Source: Branchiostoma floridae
Taxonomy: Eukaryota; Chordata; Leptocardii; Amphioxiformes; Branchiostomatidae
Assembly (NCBI RefSeq): GCF_000003815.2
Contig: NC_049981.1
Location: forward strand, 23,235,313-23,299,312
Reading direction: 5' to 3'
Length of the DNA stretch: 64,000 nucleotides
Notes under the pieces: generated by a model
Database searches by the model: none
Told to the model about the DNA's origin: nothing
The model's input: only the letters and a program-made list of their open reading frames with translations
In this document: piece after piece, positions 1 to 13,084 of the stretch
How positions within the stretch are numbered: the first letter of the stretch is position 1
Layout: each line of letters begins with the position of its first letter
Program-made: the position numbers and the translations under genes

Positions 1-3000
1 ATCATTTTCTGCCTTAAGACAACTGCCATTGTGAGACATGGCCCTGCCTATCACTACCATGCTGATACTGGAATTACAGTCATTGACACTTGCCAGGAAA
101 ATCAGTGCTACTGAGTCATAGTTTATTGAAATTCTTTCAAACTTGCAGAAGTAGTGTAGAACTATTTTGTGCATTGTTTGAAGGTGTTGTCACCTGTCAA
201 TTCCTAAACCCTGTGGCGTAACAGGTGAAAGGTCACCATTAGAGACATGCGCAGACCCGGCAAAATGATGCCATAGAACCTGGTCTATTAAAAGTAAGTG
301 TTAGAGGCCTTTTTCTTGGGAAATGTTGGCATTTTGGAGCTGAAAATCCCAGGTAAGGGTTCTGGCTATTTCATTTTGCGAAAAAAGTATGTTTTTAGCC
401 ATGTTTTTGGCTTCCTGGGCAGTATAGAATATGTGTTGTTTACATTGTTTTGATGCTGTCCTCCAAAGGTCAAAAGGTCATTAGGGTGCGTTTAGCTGCT
501 TTCATGACCTTTGCACTGTTCGAAAATGCTTCAAATTTCGTAGACGGACAGTTTAGAAGCCATACTTTTCTGCCAATATGAGTTTTCCAACGACTAAACT
601 TCAGGTAGGTGACTTTTGACAGCCTTTTTCTGACATGTTATGAATGCTGTAGGTGCCTGCCGGCTATTGGTGATCTGTACCCTGTGAGGCGCGGGTGAAG
701 GGGGAGGGGGGTGGTACACACCACCACCAGTAGAAAACAAAAACAACAAAACAATAATATTGTACATGTGATTGTGCTGATCGCAAGAATAGCCCACTGC
801 TGTTGTTACTGGCCTGTTATAGCGGTCATTAAGCCCATGCATTTACAGTATTCAAATCAATTCACCTCAAACATGTAGTAAGACCATGAGTCGGATATAC
901 GATCGTTTCGATTCAAAATTTTATTATCTCGATTTTGAGCTGTTCACTTTCAGAATCAAAATCAACCTGAATATACCAGAGAAATTGACACTCGTGTAGC
1001 ATGTGGCAAGATGCAGAAAGCGCTATAGAGTACAAATGTATGTGGCATGACCATGAGAACATTTCCAAATCATAATGTTTGTCTCCTTGTGTATCAATTG
1101 AATGAATGGTCACAGATACAACCTTTGTCATTTTATTATAATCCACATATAGCTGAATTGTCTCCAAAGTTTCTTGTCTCTCTCAAGTGTCATTGCATTT
1201 TCCCAAGGGTAGTCAGCTGTTTTGGAAATGTCAGGAATCTCTTTGTACAAACTATAATTCTTTTTATGAATAATGCCTCAACATCTATGATATCCTCTGA
1301 CAGACATGAGTGAAAAACAAATGAAATTGTTTTCCAGGTTGGAATCCACCCTGAAGCCTATTGAAGACATACACGAGATCACAAGATGGCGGCAGAGTGA
1401 CCTAGAATCCGGGACCAATCCTGTTCGATCATGCTCTATTTTGAACACCTCGGTCAAAAACAGCGCCTGTCGGACAGAACTGTTCGCTTCCACTATTTAG
1501 CTGATAATAACGACTGACTTCAGTTTAGCTTTTTTTCACCCTGACCTCCTCACAGACCGGGTTGAAAAAAAATTTGCTGACTTCTTTGTTGAAGGTCACA
1601 TCCACTGAGTACAGTCATCTTAGGAGGGGGCTGATATAGTTGTGGTAAGGGCTTTAATTTCAATCAAAGTGGAAGCGGGAGGCCACGTATATCATTACCT
1701 TGTTTGTGAGCAGAAGTGTCTGGTTTCTGACATACAGTCAATGCACATGAAAACCAGGGTACACCTATTTGTTACTGGGTTTCTACTGCGTTTGCTGCAT
1801 GCATAACAGCGGCATGCTCATGATAAAAGCGAAATCAAGAAGAAAGCAGCTCAGGCACTCGTGGAGAGGGAGCTTGTACTATGCACCAACTAATGGGACA
1901 CTTCTACAAAGTCTGCCAGTGCAGAGTCCCGTGTCTTATACATACCCTGCTCTACATGTGCATCCTGCCCACCAACAATGTAAAGCTAATTGCAGTGGCT
2001 CTCCCTCCCACAGTACCTATACATGGTGGGTTTAGTCTTCAACAAAGAATAGCATAGCATTTTTCTTTGGCCATTTCTGTTCAATGATGATGATTTCTGT
2101 TCAACTGGGTATTCGAATTAGAATAGGGGTTGCATCTTGTTCTATTTGTTCAATATGACGTTCGATCGGGATTTGTCCATGATGACTCCCTTGCGAAACT
2201 GAATGACCTCGACGTTGAGGAAAGAAAGCAATACCCTTTCAATAATACAACGTGTGTCATGCCAAAGGTAATTTTATATCTAACTAAAGTAAAGGGACGT
2301 TATTACATTTATTGGTGTCAATAATCCTACATGTTCTGGAAATGTTTTGTAACATCTAGTACTTTGGAAAGGTTTTAGTAGCTTACTAATAGGAATGTTT
2401 TTTTTTATGAAGACAGATGCCATTTTGATATTAGTGTTGTTGAGATCTTTTAAAGCATGTATATGTCATATATACATCCTTTGATTCCTGTGTTTGTAGA
2501 TATTTCCAAAGCATAGTAAGCATGCCTGTATATTATAGTCTTACTGTATTTATAACTTCCAGTGCATACCGTATGCTTGGTAGTGTTGTTTATGTATTCA
2601 GGTGAGCTTTTAGAATACAGACATGAATGAACTGATGCATATGACTTTGGACAGGTGTTTGAGTAAGTGTACATGTGAATTTTCTCCTGGTAGGAAGCAG
2701 GAGATGGTGCTGTTTATGCAAGTCACACCTGTCTAGAATGATCAGACCACTGGCTTTAGTTGTTCACACTGAAGAACCACATGCTTGTAGAAAAAGATGA
2801 AATTGTTAGAAATCTTTGGGCAAAATGGATTCGGATACAGTCGAAATAATTCATGTCGATCTAAGCTGACCTAGATGTTAAATGTCGTTTACCATGTCTG
2901 TTCCTTGCAAATCAAATATATCAAACAGCAGTTTACATGACGACTTTGTACAAGCTTAAGCATGAACATTTCATTTAAATTTGAAAGAAACCCTATTCTA

Positions 3001-5200
3001 TTACGTTCGTTGCAAGTGAGATATGAAATCGTTCCAACCAACCCGCGTTCCACTAAGCTCAACATTGTCCGACGTACAAAGAAACGTATGTTTAGACGTA
3101 CAAAAATCATGTATGTTAAAAATTTATGAAGGTGAAAAAGACAATTTACCACATACGCCTGTTAGGACATTTTTGTGCTATTCTCACTTTCTTTCTGAGT
3201 GTCTGTACTCAATACTTTAGACGGAGATGTGAACTTTTATCTAAAAGTTGCGCCCGAAATATATGATTTATTCTCCGAAGTTCAAATGTTAGTAACTCGA
3301 TGAACAATTAAGATTATCGCATAGGGATTCATACAGGGACTAAGAAAGCTTTCAGAATCTTGTAGAAAGAATTTGAGAAAAATCCATCGATTTCTGGGTG
3401 AGATATGAAAAACCAACATGTTCCACTCTCACGCAAGGCCGACCCGCGTGCCACCTGCCATCCAATTCTAGCGTGATTTAAACCGCATGCGACGGAAATC
3501 TCATTTTCTTCATAAATCATAAAGAGAGCGGAATTTTTCGATGCAATTTTCACAACATTAGGCCAATATCTCAATCTATCTGTTCCTCTTTTAGTTTTGC
3601 TGTACCATTAATCTGATTGAAGATATGAGTGTTACATATGTCTTCATTTTCGACCCCTACAAAAATGTTTACATCAAGTGGCGCTTATGGCAACTTTTCC
3701 CAACTTTTCTGAGTTTAAAAATCATTCATTCTACATAGATGATCTACAAAATGACTAAAACAGTCGTAATTTGATATTTCATTTTTTTACACAGTCATTT
3801 TAATGAGTTTTATTAGATATATTTACCAAAAAAACGATTTATATATATCCAAGCGGTAATTCTTATTACTGCAGGGCGCCACTGCGGCGAAAATTAATCG
3901 GCTTCTTTTGCTGATTGTAAAACCTTTTTTTTCGTCAACGATAGTATACAAAAGTAGTCAAACCTCGTATTGTGGTATTTCATTCCTCCAGTAGTCTGCT
4001 CAGCGTGTTTGATTGAATGTACTTACAAACAACCGACAGTTATTAAAACCTAGCGACTTTCCTCAGAACAGCAGACATCAATGTAGAAAGCATTGAGGTC
4101 CATGGTAGTGTTTCAAGCCTTCTTGTTCAAATTAGCTTTCAGTTGAGTTGTGTGGTTTTCTGGGTGCTTGCGGTCAATGTTAAAGGATATCAATAGCGTG
4201 TTTACTCTCAGTATATGTCATATGAATTTGAAATGAATCATTTTTGTTCTATAGGTGCAGAGCTTTCAAGTCAATTGTGCAATGGTAGGACTTGACAGTA
4301 TCACTTAAAAAATTCAAAACTTCATGCTTTGGCTTTGTTTTCAATGAATATTCTTACTATTGTAACTAACAATAGATTTTCTGGAAAGCTAAAAGAAACC
4401 ATATAATTCTACTGTATCAACCTCTGGATGATTGCTGCTTATCTGTCCTATAAAACTGTAAAGAAGCAGATTTTATAATCAAACAGACTACAGTTTCTTT
4501 TCATAGTGACTTGACTGATGCAGAATATTTAAAATAAACAAAATAACCCGCATATAAAGAAAGAACTGTATACTGTACTTGAAATAGACACATCTTTAAC
4601 ACCATCTTTTACAACAGGATATGATCCTTTGTGTTTATTCCTCATATGTATAACAGTACATGTGAAAATAACTCAAACTCGTGGATCATATCTATGTAAT
4701 AAACAGATATTAAAACATTCAGCAATCCAGATTATCCAGATTATTTTGTCATGAAATCAAAGGAGCATAAAAGCTTCTTAACCAACAATTTCATCTTCTT
4801 GTCACCCTCATCAGTTATATGTATGTGGGTTAAATACATATGTGGGTTAAAAACAACACTGTAAAAGACTGGGATCATTCCAGTGTTACTGACAGCATAA
4901 AATTTTGTACATAAAGTAGTTCACATTGTACAAGTATGTACAAGATGCAAAATGGCTGCTTGCTAGCTTACCTTAATGATACTTCTACATGTATTATATA
5001 AGACAAATGTCTAATTTCTAAATTGAACTTACAAATTTCTACTACAATTTCAATACAAATATAGCTGTGATTTCACATGCATCTGTATTAGAGTCACTGT
5101 AATGTAACAAACTACAGGCATTGCAGAAAGGGTTTCTAAGTAAATTTCCACTAGCTATTTAATATTTTCATAGGCTCATAAATCAATTATCATTGCATTA
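1..5200. other. No gene recognised
   Basis: AT-rich sequence with short chance frames only, apart from the doubtful block at 2131-2267. The missing N-terminal HAO exon could lie here or further upstream, but I could not find it. Confidence 0.6.
2131..2267 (+). other. Unrecognised candidate exon
   Basis: The frame reads YDVRSGFVHDDSLAKLND then LDVEERKQYPFNN and CVMPK, after which GTAATT could be a donor. The amino-acid mix looks more protein-like than the surrounding AT-rich sequence. No acceptor is obvious, no family is recognised, and it is the only such block in the first 9 kb. It could equally be chance. Confidence 0.2.
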
Positions 5201-5290
5201 GGACTTGGGCTGGGTCATAAATAACTTGGAATGCAGGAACTTCTTCTTCTGTCCTTTCCATCCTGACGGACGAGTTTACATTCTTTAGTT

Positions 5291-5335
5291 TGTATGTAAA
5301 GAATATTTAGGTTCTGTTGGAAAGAATTATAACAA
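5291..5335. repeat. 45-bp dispersed repeat, copy 1
   Basis: TTTGTATGTAAAGAATATTT then AGGTTCTGTTGGAAAGA is repeated at 6162-6206 with two or three differences. No other features of a mobile element are visible. Confidence 0.8.
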
Positions 5336-5690
5336 CAATACAGAAACATATCAGTTGTGATGAATATGTATGTATGTATGTATGTATGTGTGTGTGAACA
5401 TGAGGGATAAAGACACAGTTTTGTTATTTGAATGCTTAGTGTTATCATAAGTTTCTAAGCAAAAAAATGCATCTTTGTCTTGTCACCTGTTGACCAACAT
5501 GGAGTATCAATTTCCCTTTGTAGATTTTCATACGTGTATGAGGTTTGACACGTCTGTGACTCATCACTCTTCAGAAACTGAGTCCAAGCAAGGTTAATAT
5601 CTATCTCATGTATCGATATAACCTCCTTGATCCTAGATGTCAACGCTCTCCACACAATCACAGTACACCGCAATCATTTAAAAACACAGA

Positions 5691-5830
5691 CATACACACA
5701 CACACACGCACGCATAAACATACATACATACACACACACACACACAATACCACTCCCCACACAATCACACAGTGCACTCACCACAGTTATTGAAACACAC
5801 ACACAAACACACACAAACACGCACACAACT
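5691..5830. repeat. CA-rich microsatellite
   Basis: Interrupted (CA)n with CATACATACA inserts. The apparent His-Thr-rich reading frames across it come from the simple sequence. Confidence 0.9.
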
Positions 5831-6161
5831 TAACAATCATTATGGATTTGCGGGTACTATGATTATTTTACACATTTGTTTAAAAAAGTTAATATACCCG
5901 TTCTCACCCCATATGTGCTGTGAGAATAAAAGTGCCAAATATTTAATTTCATGAATAGCATCATCATTGCACATCATCTCATCTGAATGCCCTATAGCAG
6001 AATTTGATACTAAAAATGTGCAAATATGTTTGATAAGTTATCGATCACATGTTAAATACCTTTTTTTATATACATTGCATGTAAAACTCAGGTTAATCAG
6101 CCTTATTTTGTTCACCTGTGTGAAGCAAGTGGTGGAGCAAACAGTGACCTCTTTTTTTTTT

Positions 6162-6206
6162 TGTATGTAAAGAATATTTAGGTTCTGTTGGAAAGAGTTT
6201 TAACAA
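6162..6206. repeat. 45-bp dispersed repeat, copy 2
   Basis: Matches 5291-5335; preceded here by a T-run instead of TTTACATTCTTTAG. Confidence 0.8.
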
Positions 6207-7039
6207 GTTGTACATGTAATTTGTATTTCATAGGTACGCAGTTTTTGCTTATAATGCACCAATCAATCACCTGTCATAAGAAAGATGTCTTTTGGTTTTA
6301 TCATGCATATGCATAAGTCACAATCATGTTTGTTGCCACCCCCTATGTTACTAGAATTTGGCTATATTAACAACAATCCATGATATCTGCATGAAAAATA
6401 CTTCTTCATATCTATCTATTTCATTGAAAAGTATTTTTAAAACTATATACTGATACTGTGAGGGCAATAATGGGGGTCAGAAATCTTCCCTCCCAACATC
6501 TGCTTGAACAATATTGATATATGGTATGGAGGTAGAATGAGAATGTGACCTTGGGGATTCATATTCATTTTTTATCTGGTCTTCGAGATTTTTTTCTGGT
6601 CTTTACCAACTAAAAGTGTTTATTTTATGGTCCTATGTCATAGCATCAAATTCAAATGAGCTGCAAATGTACGGGCAAGGAGCGAGAAGATACATTTATG
6701 GTACATTTTATTTGGGGGATGAATGAATTGAATTGTAAAACAATTGTTTGAATAATTTTCATCCAAAAATGTATATTTTGCACTTGTACAAGTAGCTCTT
6801 GTTCAAAGCCCGATGATCTCAAATTTGGTATTGGGACAGCCGTTAAATGTACACAAGAACAGAGCTTCTTGAATAGTCCAATTGCATCACAATAACATTG
6901 TGCTCATTCCTAACTTTTGTGTTGAGTAATAGTCTGCATTAGCATGGATGGTTTGGAAAAATCCATTTTAGGGTGAGGCATTTTGGAAGTATCTAATTCT
7001 GCAAGGGAGAATCTTCAGAGTAAGTTCATGTTCCAATGG

Positions 7040-7095
7040 AGTCGAAAAGCACGTGAGAGAAATTTAAGTGTAAATTGTGCTGCGTGGTGTAGGAA
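7040..7095. repeat. About 50-bp direct repeat with 7389-7440
   Basis: GTGAGAGAAAT, GTGTAAA and TGGTGTAGGAAT recur in the same order at 7389-7440. Function unknown. Confidence 0.55.
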
Positions 7096-8020
7096 TGTGG
7101 AATAGAGACTGTATGGTTTGGACTCAGAGGTTTTTATACAGATTCTGTGATGTCGGATCTATTCGTATCGAGCAACTGCTTAACCTGTCTCGGTGCTTCA
7201 CCATGCTATTGTTGCTGAGTAATTTTAACATACATGTAATTGCCCAAGACAGTAATGAGAGAAAAGAAAATCTGAATAAACAGCTGTCACAGTAACCCCC
7301 ATAGAGTCCATGCATACCCCAAAAGAAGTCTATTGCAAAAAGGAACTTATACCTATAGGTGAAACATTATAATCTGTTGGGGGGGGGGGCATGTGAGAGA
7401 AATCCATGTGTAAACTGTGCTACATGGTGTAGGAATTGAGTTATCTGTATGTAGCAAAATTTATTGATTTTAATTTCTCTGTTATTTAGCCAGGGTGTCC
7501 CCAAATTCTCAGTGGAAAACACTACTTTACAGTCCAGGGCCCTGGAATGAATTGGATGGTATGACTACACACAATTCAGAGTAGCTTCATAAGTCAGCTT
7601 TCAAAATCATACAGCAATAGCTCATGGTCTGACTCGATTTGACTCAGATACACAGAAGAACACAGTGTCTAAGCATGACCCAATTGTAAGTTTGGCGACA
7701 AAGTATTGCGTCATGGACATTCTCCTGTGCAGGGCATCCAGTAGGAAACCATGAGTGCTGACAAATATGTCACTCCCTTTTGGGGTCCATAACCATGATG
7801 TAGATCTCCATTGGTGAAATCAGATGATTGTTCTGCTACCTTAATGCGAATCGATTATTTTGCAGAGTGGGAACACAGTACAAAAAGTATTCATCAGCAT
7901 AAAGTGTATCATAAGATACAAAAACACCCAGAGATAAGACCATTTTTTTTCAAACGAGTTTGCTCAGTGTAAGGCCATTGACCACTGAACTATGCTCACT
8001 GTAGGCTAGGCTGTGTAGCA

Positions 8021-8105
8021 GCATCTCTTCTCCCTAAGTTAGAAACATTGTGGAGCTAGTTTGACTCACTGACTCAATAGGCGAAGCAGAGGTTACGAGT
8101 TGCTT
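8021..8105. repeat. Interspersed repeat shared with 55239-55325
   Basis: AGCATCTCTTCTCCCTAAGT, then GACTCAATAGGCGAAGCAGA and GGTTACGAG recur with small changes 47 kb away, inside a PLP-enzyme intron. Both copies continue to a weaker match ending CTAATTTGCT. Family unknown. Confidence 0.7.
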
Positions 8106-8223
8106 GTGAAATTCCCTTCCCCATTCTAACCAGAATGGTTTGATCCACTCCCACCTGGAGTTATGTGTTTTGACTAATTTGCTTCAGATGTTGAGATAAC
8201 ACATGTGTATAGTCGTTCTTGGT

Positions 8224-8690
8224 TTAGGGTGGGTACAGAAAATTAAGGTACAGGTATGGTTCAGGTCTAGAGGATCAGGTACAGGTCCGCACCTATCTGT
8301 GAAAACTAATGAATGGGCGACTCAAAACAGTGGTCCATTTTTGCAACGAAAGATTCTATTTGGACGTTCATATGCATTTAAAAAAAAATTCTGTATGTCA
8401 ACAACACTAACTGCCTCTGTTTTAGACCAAGTTTGACTGTAGAAGCTCGGTAAAAATGACTATCAACTCTCTACTTCACTGTCGTTCTTTTCTTGGATCT
8501 GTAAGCCCCAAAACATGTGAACGTCTGCCGATATAATCTGTTCATTTCGAATCGGTCCAACATCCAGTCCACTGATTTTTCAGGTCTGTTTTTTCTGAAT
8601 CGGTCCAACATCCGGTCCACTGATTTTTTCAGGTCTGTTTTTTCTGGACCGGTCTAACAAGCAAAAAACGTTTTTTTGTACCCACCCCTA
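8224..8690. mobile_element. Non-autonomous hAT-type element (MITE) with 8-bp target duplication
   Basis: The ends form an imperfect terminal inverted repeat: TTAGGGTGGGTACAGAAAA at the left and, reverse-complemented, TAGGGGTGGGTACAAAAAA at the right. Both sides are flanked by the 8-bp TTCTTGGT (8216-8223 and 8691-8698), the hAT target-site length. The 467-bp interior has no transposase. It holds a 2.5-copy tandem repeat of about 56 bp (8548-8660) built on AATCGGTCCAACATCC. Confidence 0.8.
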
Positions 8691-8699
8691 TTCTTGGTG

Positions 8700-9515
8700 A
8701 GTGAAAAGTAAGGTACCAATTTTTTCTTATGGTGTTGTCCTGTTAGATCATAATGTTATTATGGTTTCTTGCAAATTCTTGCCCGACAGCTAATTGCAAT
8801 TATTATTATTTGATTTACAATAATAGGTGAAGAACAATATAGCCATTGTGTCACCTCTAGTCTGAAAACATTAACTCTAAATTCTTTCTGGAGAACACAT
8901 CGATGTTTCAAAGGTCTGAATTCGATCCCAGGGTCGGCTGGAAAGGTTCAAGTAAAAAGGGAATCCTGTGTTTGAGGATTATGTCACGGTCGCTGGGAAA
9001 TGATGTAAGGTTACACAGCGGTAAAGGTTATACGTTTACCGATCGAACCGACCCTGGACCCGACCTCAAAGCTGCGATCATCTGCCGACGGCCGACTAGG
9101 GTTTGAAGAAAAGGCATATCTGCACTGTTTGCTACACCTTAGCCTTTGACAGACATGTAGAAACAATACACCCAACTCACTTTCTCGTTATATTCTTGTC
9201 CAAAATAACGTAAAACTACACTTTTCCTTGCATATTCCTAGGGTGTACGGCAATTTTGGGCCACTGGTCGTCCAGGTCAACACCAAGCGAGGTGACCCAT
9301 GAACCCAAGAATGACCCAATATACTTGGTTACCCATCGAAAAACACAACACATGGAGTCTGACACACTCATCTCTCTGAGCCACTTGTAAGTGGTTACCG
9401 GTCTTTCTCAGGAGACAGGAGACGTCTCATAGCTCACTTCTAACTGCATCACGGTGACCACCGTTAACCTCTTGTAAGTGAAAACGGTACTTGTATGGGG
9501 TGCACCCACACAGAT
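8700..9515. other. No gene recognised
   Basis: Non-coding sequence between the hAT-type element and the CA microsatellite that precedes the first HAO exon found. Confidence 0.5.
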
Positions 9516-9519
9516 AGAC

Positions 9520-9746
9520 TGAGACACAGACACACACAGAGACACACACACAGCGCACGACACATACACAAAACCACGTGCACACACATCGCACACACAC
9601 ACACACACACATACACAAACACACCGTGACAAACACATAGACACACACACACACACACAAATACATGTACACAGAGACATAGACACAGGCACGCCCCCAC
9701 ACCGCACACACATGCACGCACCCACACCGCACAAATACACACACAC

Positions 9747-9790
<44 letters not shown>

Positions 9791-9795
9791 AACAA
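9520..9795. repeat. Long imperfect CA/GT microsatellite
   Basis: About 275 bases of interrupted (CA)n with CGCACA variants and a CGCGCG core near 9751. Three overlapping minus-strand Val-Cys-rich frames (about 9408-9820) are simple-sequence artefacts. Confidence 0.92.
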
Positions 9796-9911
9796 ATGGC
9801 ACCGTACACTCCATATTCAACGGTATGTGTATAACGTTACGTGTGAAAATGGATGAAATTCTCTACACATGGGAAATATTGACTTTTGTACTATCTTTAA
9901 TTATCTTCCAG

Positions 9912-12900
9912 ATACCGCCTTTTAACACGTGTTCTACGGGATGTCTCAAAACAAGACACAGCTGTAACCGTGTTGGGAAGCATCCTGGACCTTCCCGTAG
10001 TGATCGCACCAACCGCACAACATTCTTTGGCACACGACGACGGTGAAAGGGCAACTGCCAAAGGTAGTGAAGCGCGAGAAACAACAAAGGCCTGTATCTT
10101 TAAACAGGGTCTTAAATACTGTTAGTTTAAATTTAAGTTTAGTTTTAGTAAACATGAAGTTGATCAATCATTTCTCCGTTATTGCTTTATCAACTGTATT
10201 CAGTGTCATCGGGAAGGTGATTTATTGGCACTACACGTGCACAGTCTGAAGTTGTCAGCGGAATTTTGGCACTTGTGATGGTGATACGCTATGAAATGCT
10301 GGTGACATAAAAGCGTGGTCATTATACCCCTGTCACATTATCCACGATCTTCGGGCGTATCGATGGAAGATAGGCCATATTTAAGATCGACAGAGGTTTT
10401 TTTTTTTTTCACCTGAAAACCGTCCCTGTCACATATTTTGCCATACTTTGTACAATTGTTGTGCAATTAAGTTATTATTATAAGCGAGGCTCGGGCGATT
10501 GCCGCAGACTCGTCGTCCGGTAGATTTTCGCCAAATTTGACAGACGAGCCATCATTCTAAAGATAACGTTACATGTCTAATCTTTCTAGTGGTATGACAC
10601 ATTATGCAAATATACACTATCAAGGGAATGTTTGGCAATTTTCTTTCTCTACCTACCGGCACAATTAGCCCTCGTTCGTAACTAAGGAATGGGCGATCAT
10701 ACAAATTGGATATTTCCAATGACATTGCATTTGACAAAGTATTCACGAAGACTGAATTTACGTTTCCGACCTTTTGTGCTGAGTGTACATCCACATACAT
10801 GATGAGAATTATTTCATGTCAGTCAAAACTAGCTCCATGTGTTCTGTACCTTCAGCTGCAGCTGCTCTGAATGTTGGGATGGTGGTCAGCAGCTGGGCCA
10901 GCTGCAGCATCGAAGACATATCAGATGCCGCGCCCGTGGGAGTCAGGTGGTTTCATCTGACGTTACAGAAAGATGTGGCCCGCAACAAGGCTCTCCTTGC
11001 GCGGGCAGAGAAGGCCGGCTGCACGGCTGTAGTTCTGACCGTGGACCAGCCGGTAGCGCGGCGGTTAAAACGCACAGGAAAGTTGGCAGTTGCGCCTGAC
11101 GATTGGAGGTAAACTATCTGACAATATTACACTTTTTTCTGAACTTTCTTAATCTAGACTGTTGCCAGGGACTACACAGGCCAACTCTTTGGCACCAGTG
11201 CCAACATATCCCGGAGGACAGTAAGTATTTTCTGAACTTAAATCCAGAATTTTCGCTAGCGCCTACACAAGTCAACTATTCGACACAGGCACCAACGCAG
11301 CCCCTAGGACATTTTGCTTTAGTCCCGTCGGGGGGTTATTGGCCCTGGTGTCGAATAGCTGGCCTGTATAACCCCCGATAACAGTCTGGCCAAGGAATAT
11401 TCGTTCGATTGGTTAATTTAGGTTATTGATTCATCTGTGACTTGCATCAAATTATCTCTATCTAATTCTCTATGGTTGCGTGTCACTGCGATGGTCCATG
11501 GCTGAAAGCAAAATGAAGATACCATTCACCTTATACCTCAATCTATTTTCAGTCTCCCCCATATGACGTTTGGCGATGCTCCCCAAAGAGGTACGGTGAG
11601 CTATGGAGAGTATATATACGCGTGCATGAAACAGCCCATAACGTGGGACGATGTCGTGTGGACAAAAACAAACACCAGTCTACCAGTGGTCCTAAAAGGG
11701 ATACTGTCAGGTAAGATTTTCCATCATATCAACTATTGTCAGGAATCCACCCCAAATGGAATATTCCCATTTGAGTTATGTATACATATCTTTTAAATGC
11801 ATCGTATTTTGATTTACCACAAATGCTCTTTAGGCCACAGCATGTAAATTTTATGGATGACATCAGCGCGCGCATTAATTTTCGCCAATTTCAGAAAAAA
11901 AACAAGATTTTTTTTCTTCTACAGGGATGGTCAACATGACGACACCGTACCAAAATGAGCAAACATGTTGTGTTGTAGCCTAATAAATGTACTTGTAGAA
12001 GTGACACTTGCGAGGTACCCAGGGCTGTAGTTGTAGAAATGAAACTTATTGGATAGGTGTAAAAGTGAGTCCAATATGGAAGCCATGAGTGTGGTTATAC
12101 CCCCCTCACATGTAGCGAAAATCGATCGGACGACGAGTCTGTGAGCTCTAAATTATGAGGAGGCATGACCCTGATGCCGACAAAGAAATGACAGAGTTCC
12201 CCCCTTCCCGTCAGCGTCATGCCGCCTCGTAATTTAGAGCTCGCAGACTCGTCGTCCCATCGATTTTCGCTACATGTGAGGGGGTGTAACCAACTTTGTT
12301 TGCGATGCCAGTCTACCACACTAGTGTCACTTTAACCACATCAGTACATGCATTGAATACAGGAATGAATTCCTTGTTGGCTCTGATACCATGTTCTGTC
12401 CCTTTAATTCTTGTTACAACAGTCATCACAACTTTATGGTGCCTATTTTTGAAAATGTAGCCATCTTGTGTTTTTTTCACCTATCTTGTTTTTTTTCGCC
12501 CTATCGCACTATTTTTGCAGTCTGCAGAGGATGTCATCCATAAAATTTACTTGCTGTGGCCTTATGTCGTCTCTATAGGTATCTTCTCTATACGTTTCTC
12601 CTTTCTGATGCTAATGATATACAGCCTGATTTCTACACATGAACTTGTTGCGATGCGTGTCAGGAAGAGTTCGAAAAAACGTTAAGCATAACTGTTGCTA
12701 CCCAGGTAATATTTTTTCTTTAACAATTAACATTGCCAGCCTTGCATCCATTAGGGGTACTTCCCCCTTAACAAACAGACTGCTAAATAAATACGTCAGT
12801 CGCGTTTTACTCAATCAATCATGTTGATTAAGTATTGATAAGGAAAGAACAATCTGATATAGACGTTTAACTTGACATTACATATTCAGCTGAAGACGCC

Positions 12901-13018
12901 GAGGAAGCTGTAAGACGAGGAGTGGACGCGATCTGTGTTTCCAACCACGGCGGAAGGCAGCTGGATGGAGTCCCTGCTACTGCAAGTCTTTACTTCGAAT
13001 ACTCGGCATGGTTATCAC

Positions 13019-13084
<66 letters not shown>

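Larger units (their letters stand above)
5840..8020. other. No gene recognised
   Basis: AT-rich non-coding sequence with two small direct repeats (6162-6206 and 7040/7389). No splice-bounded coding block was seen. Confidence 0.6.

Noticed and set aside
5608-5833. His/Thr-rich small proteins
   Set aside because: Simple CA repeat, no start context or motif.
9408-9820. Three overlapping minus-strand frames of 118-133 codons rich in Val and Cys
   Set aside because: They are translations of a CA/GT microsatellite. All frames of one strand are open together and there is no motif.
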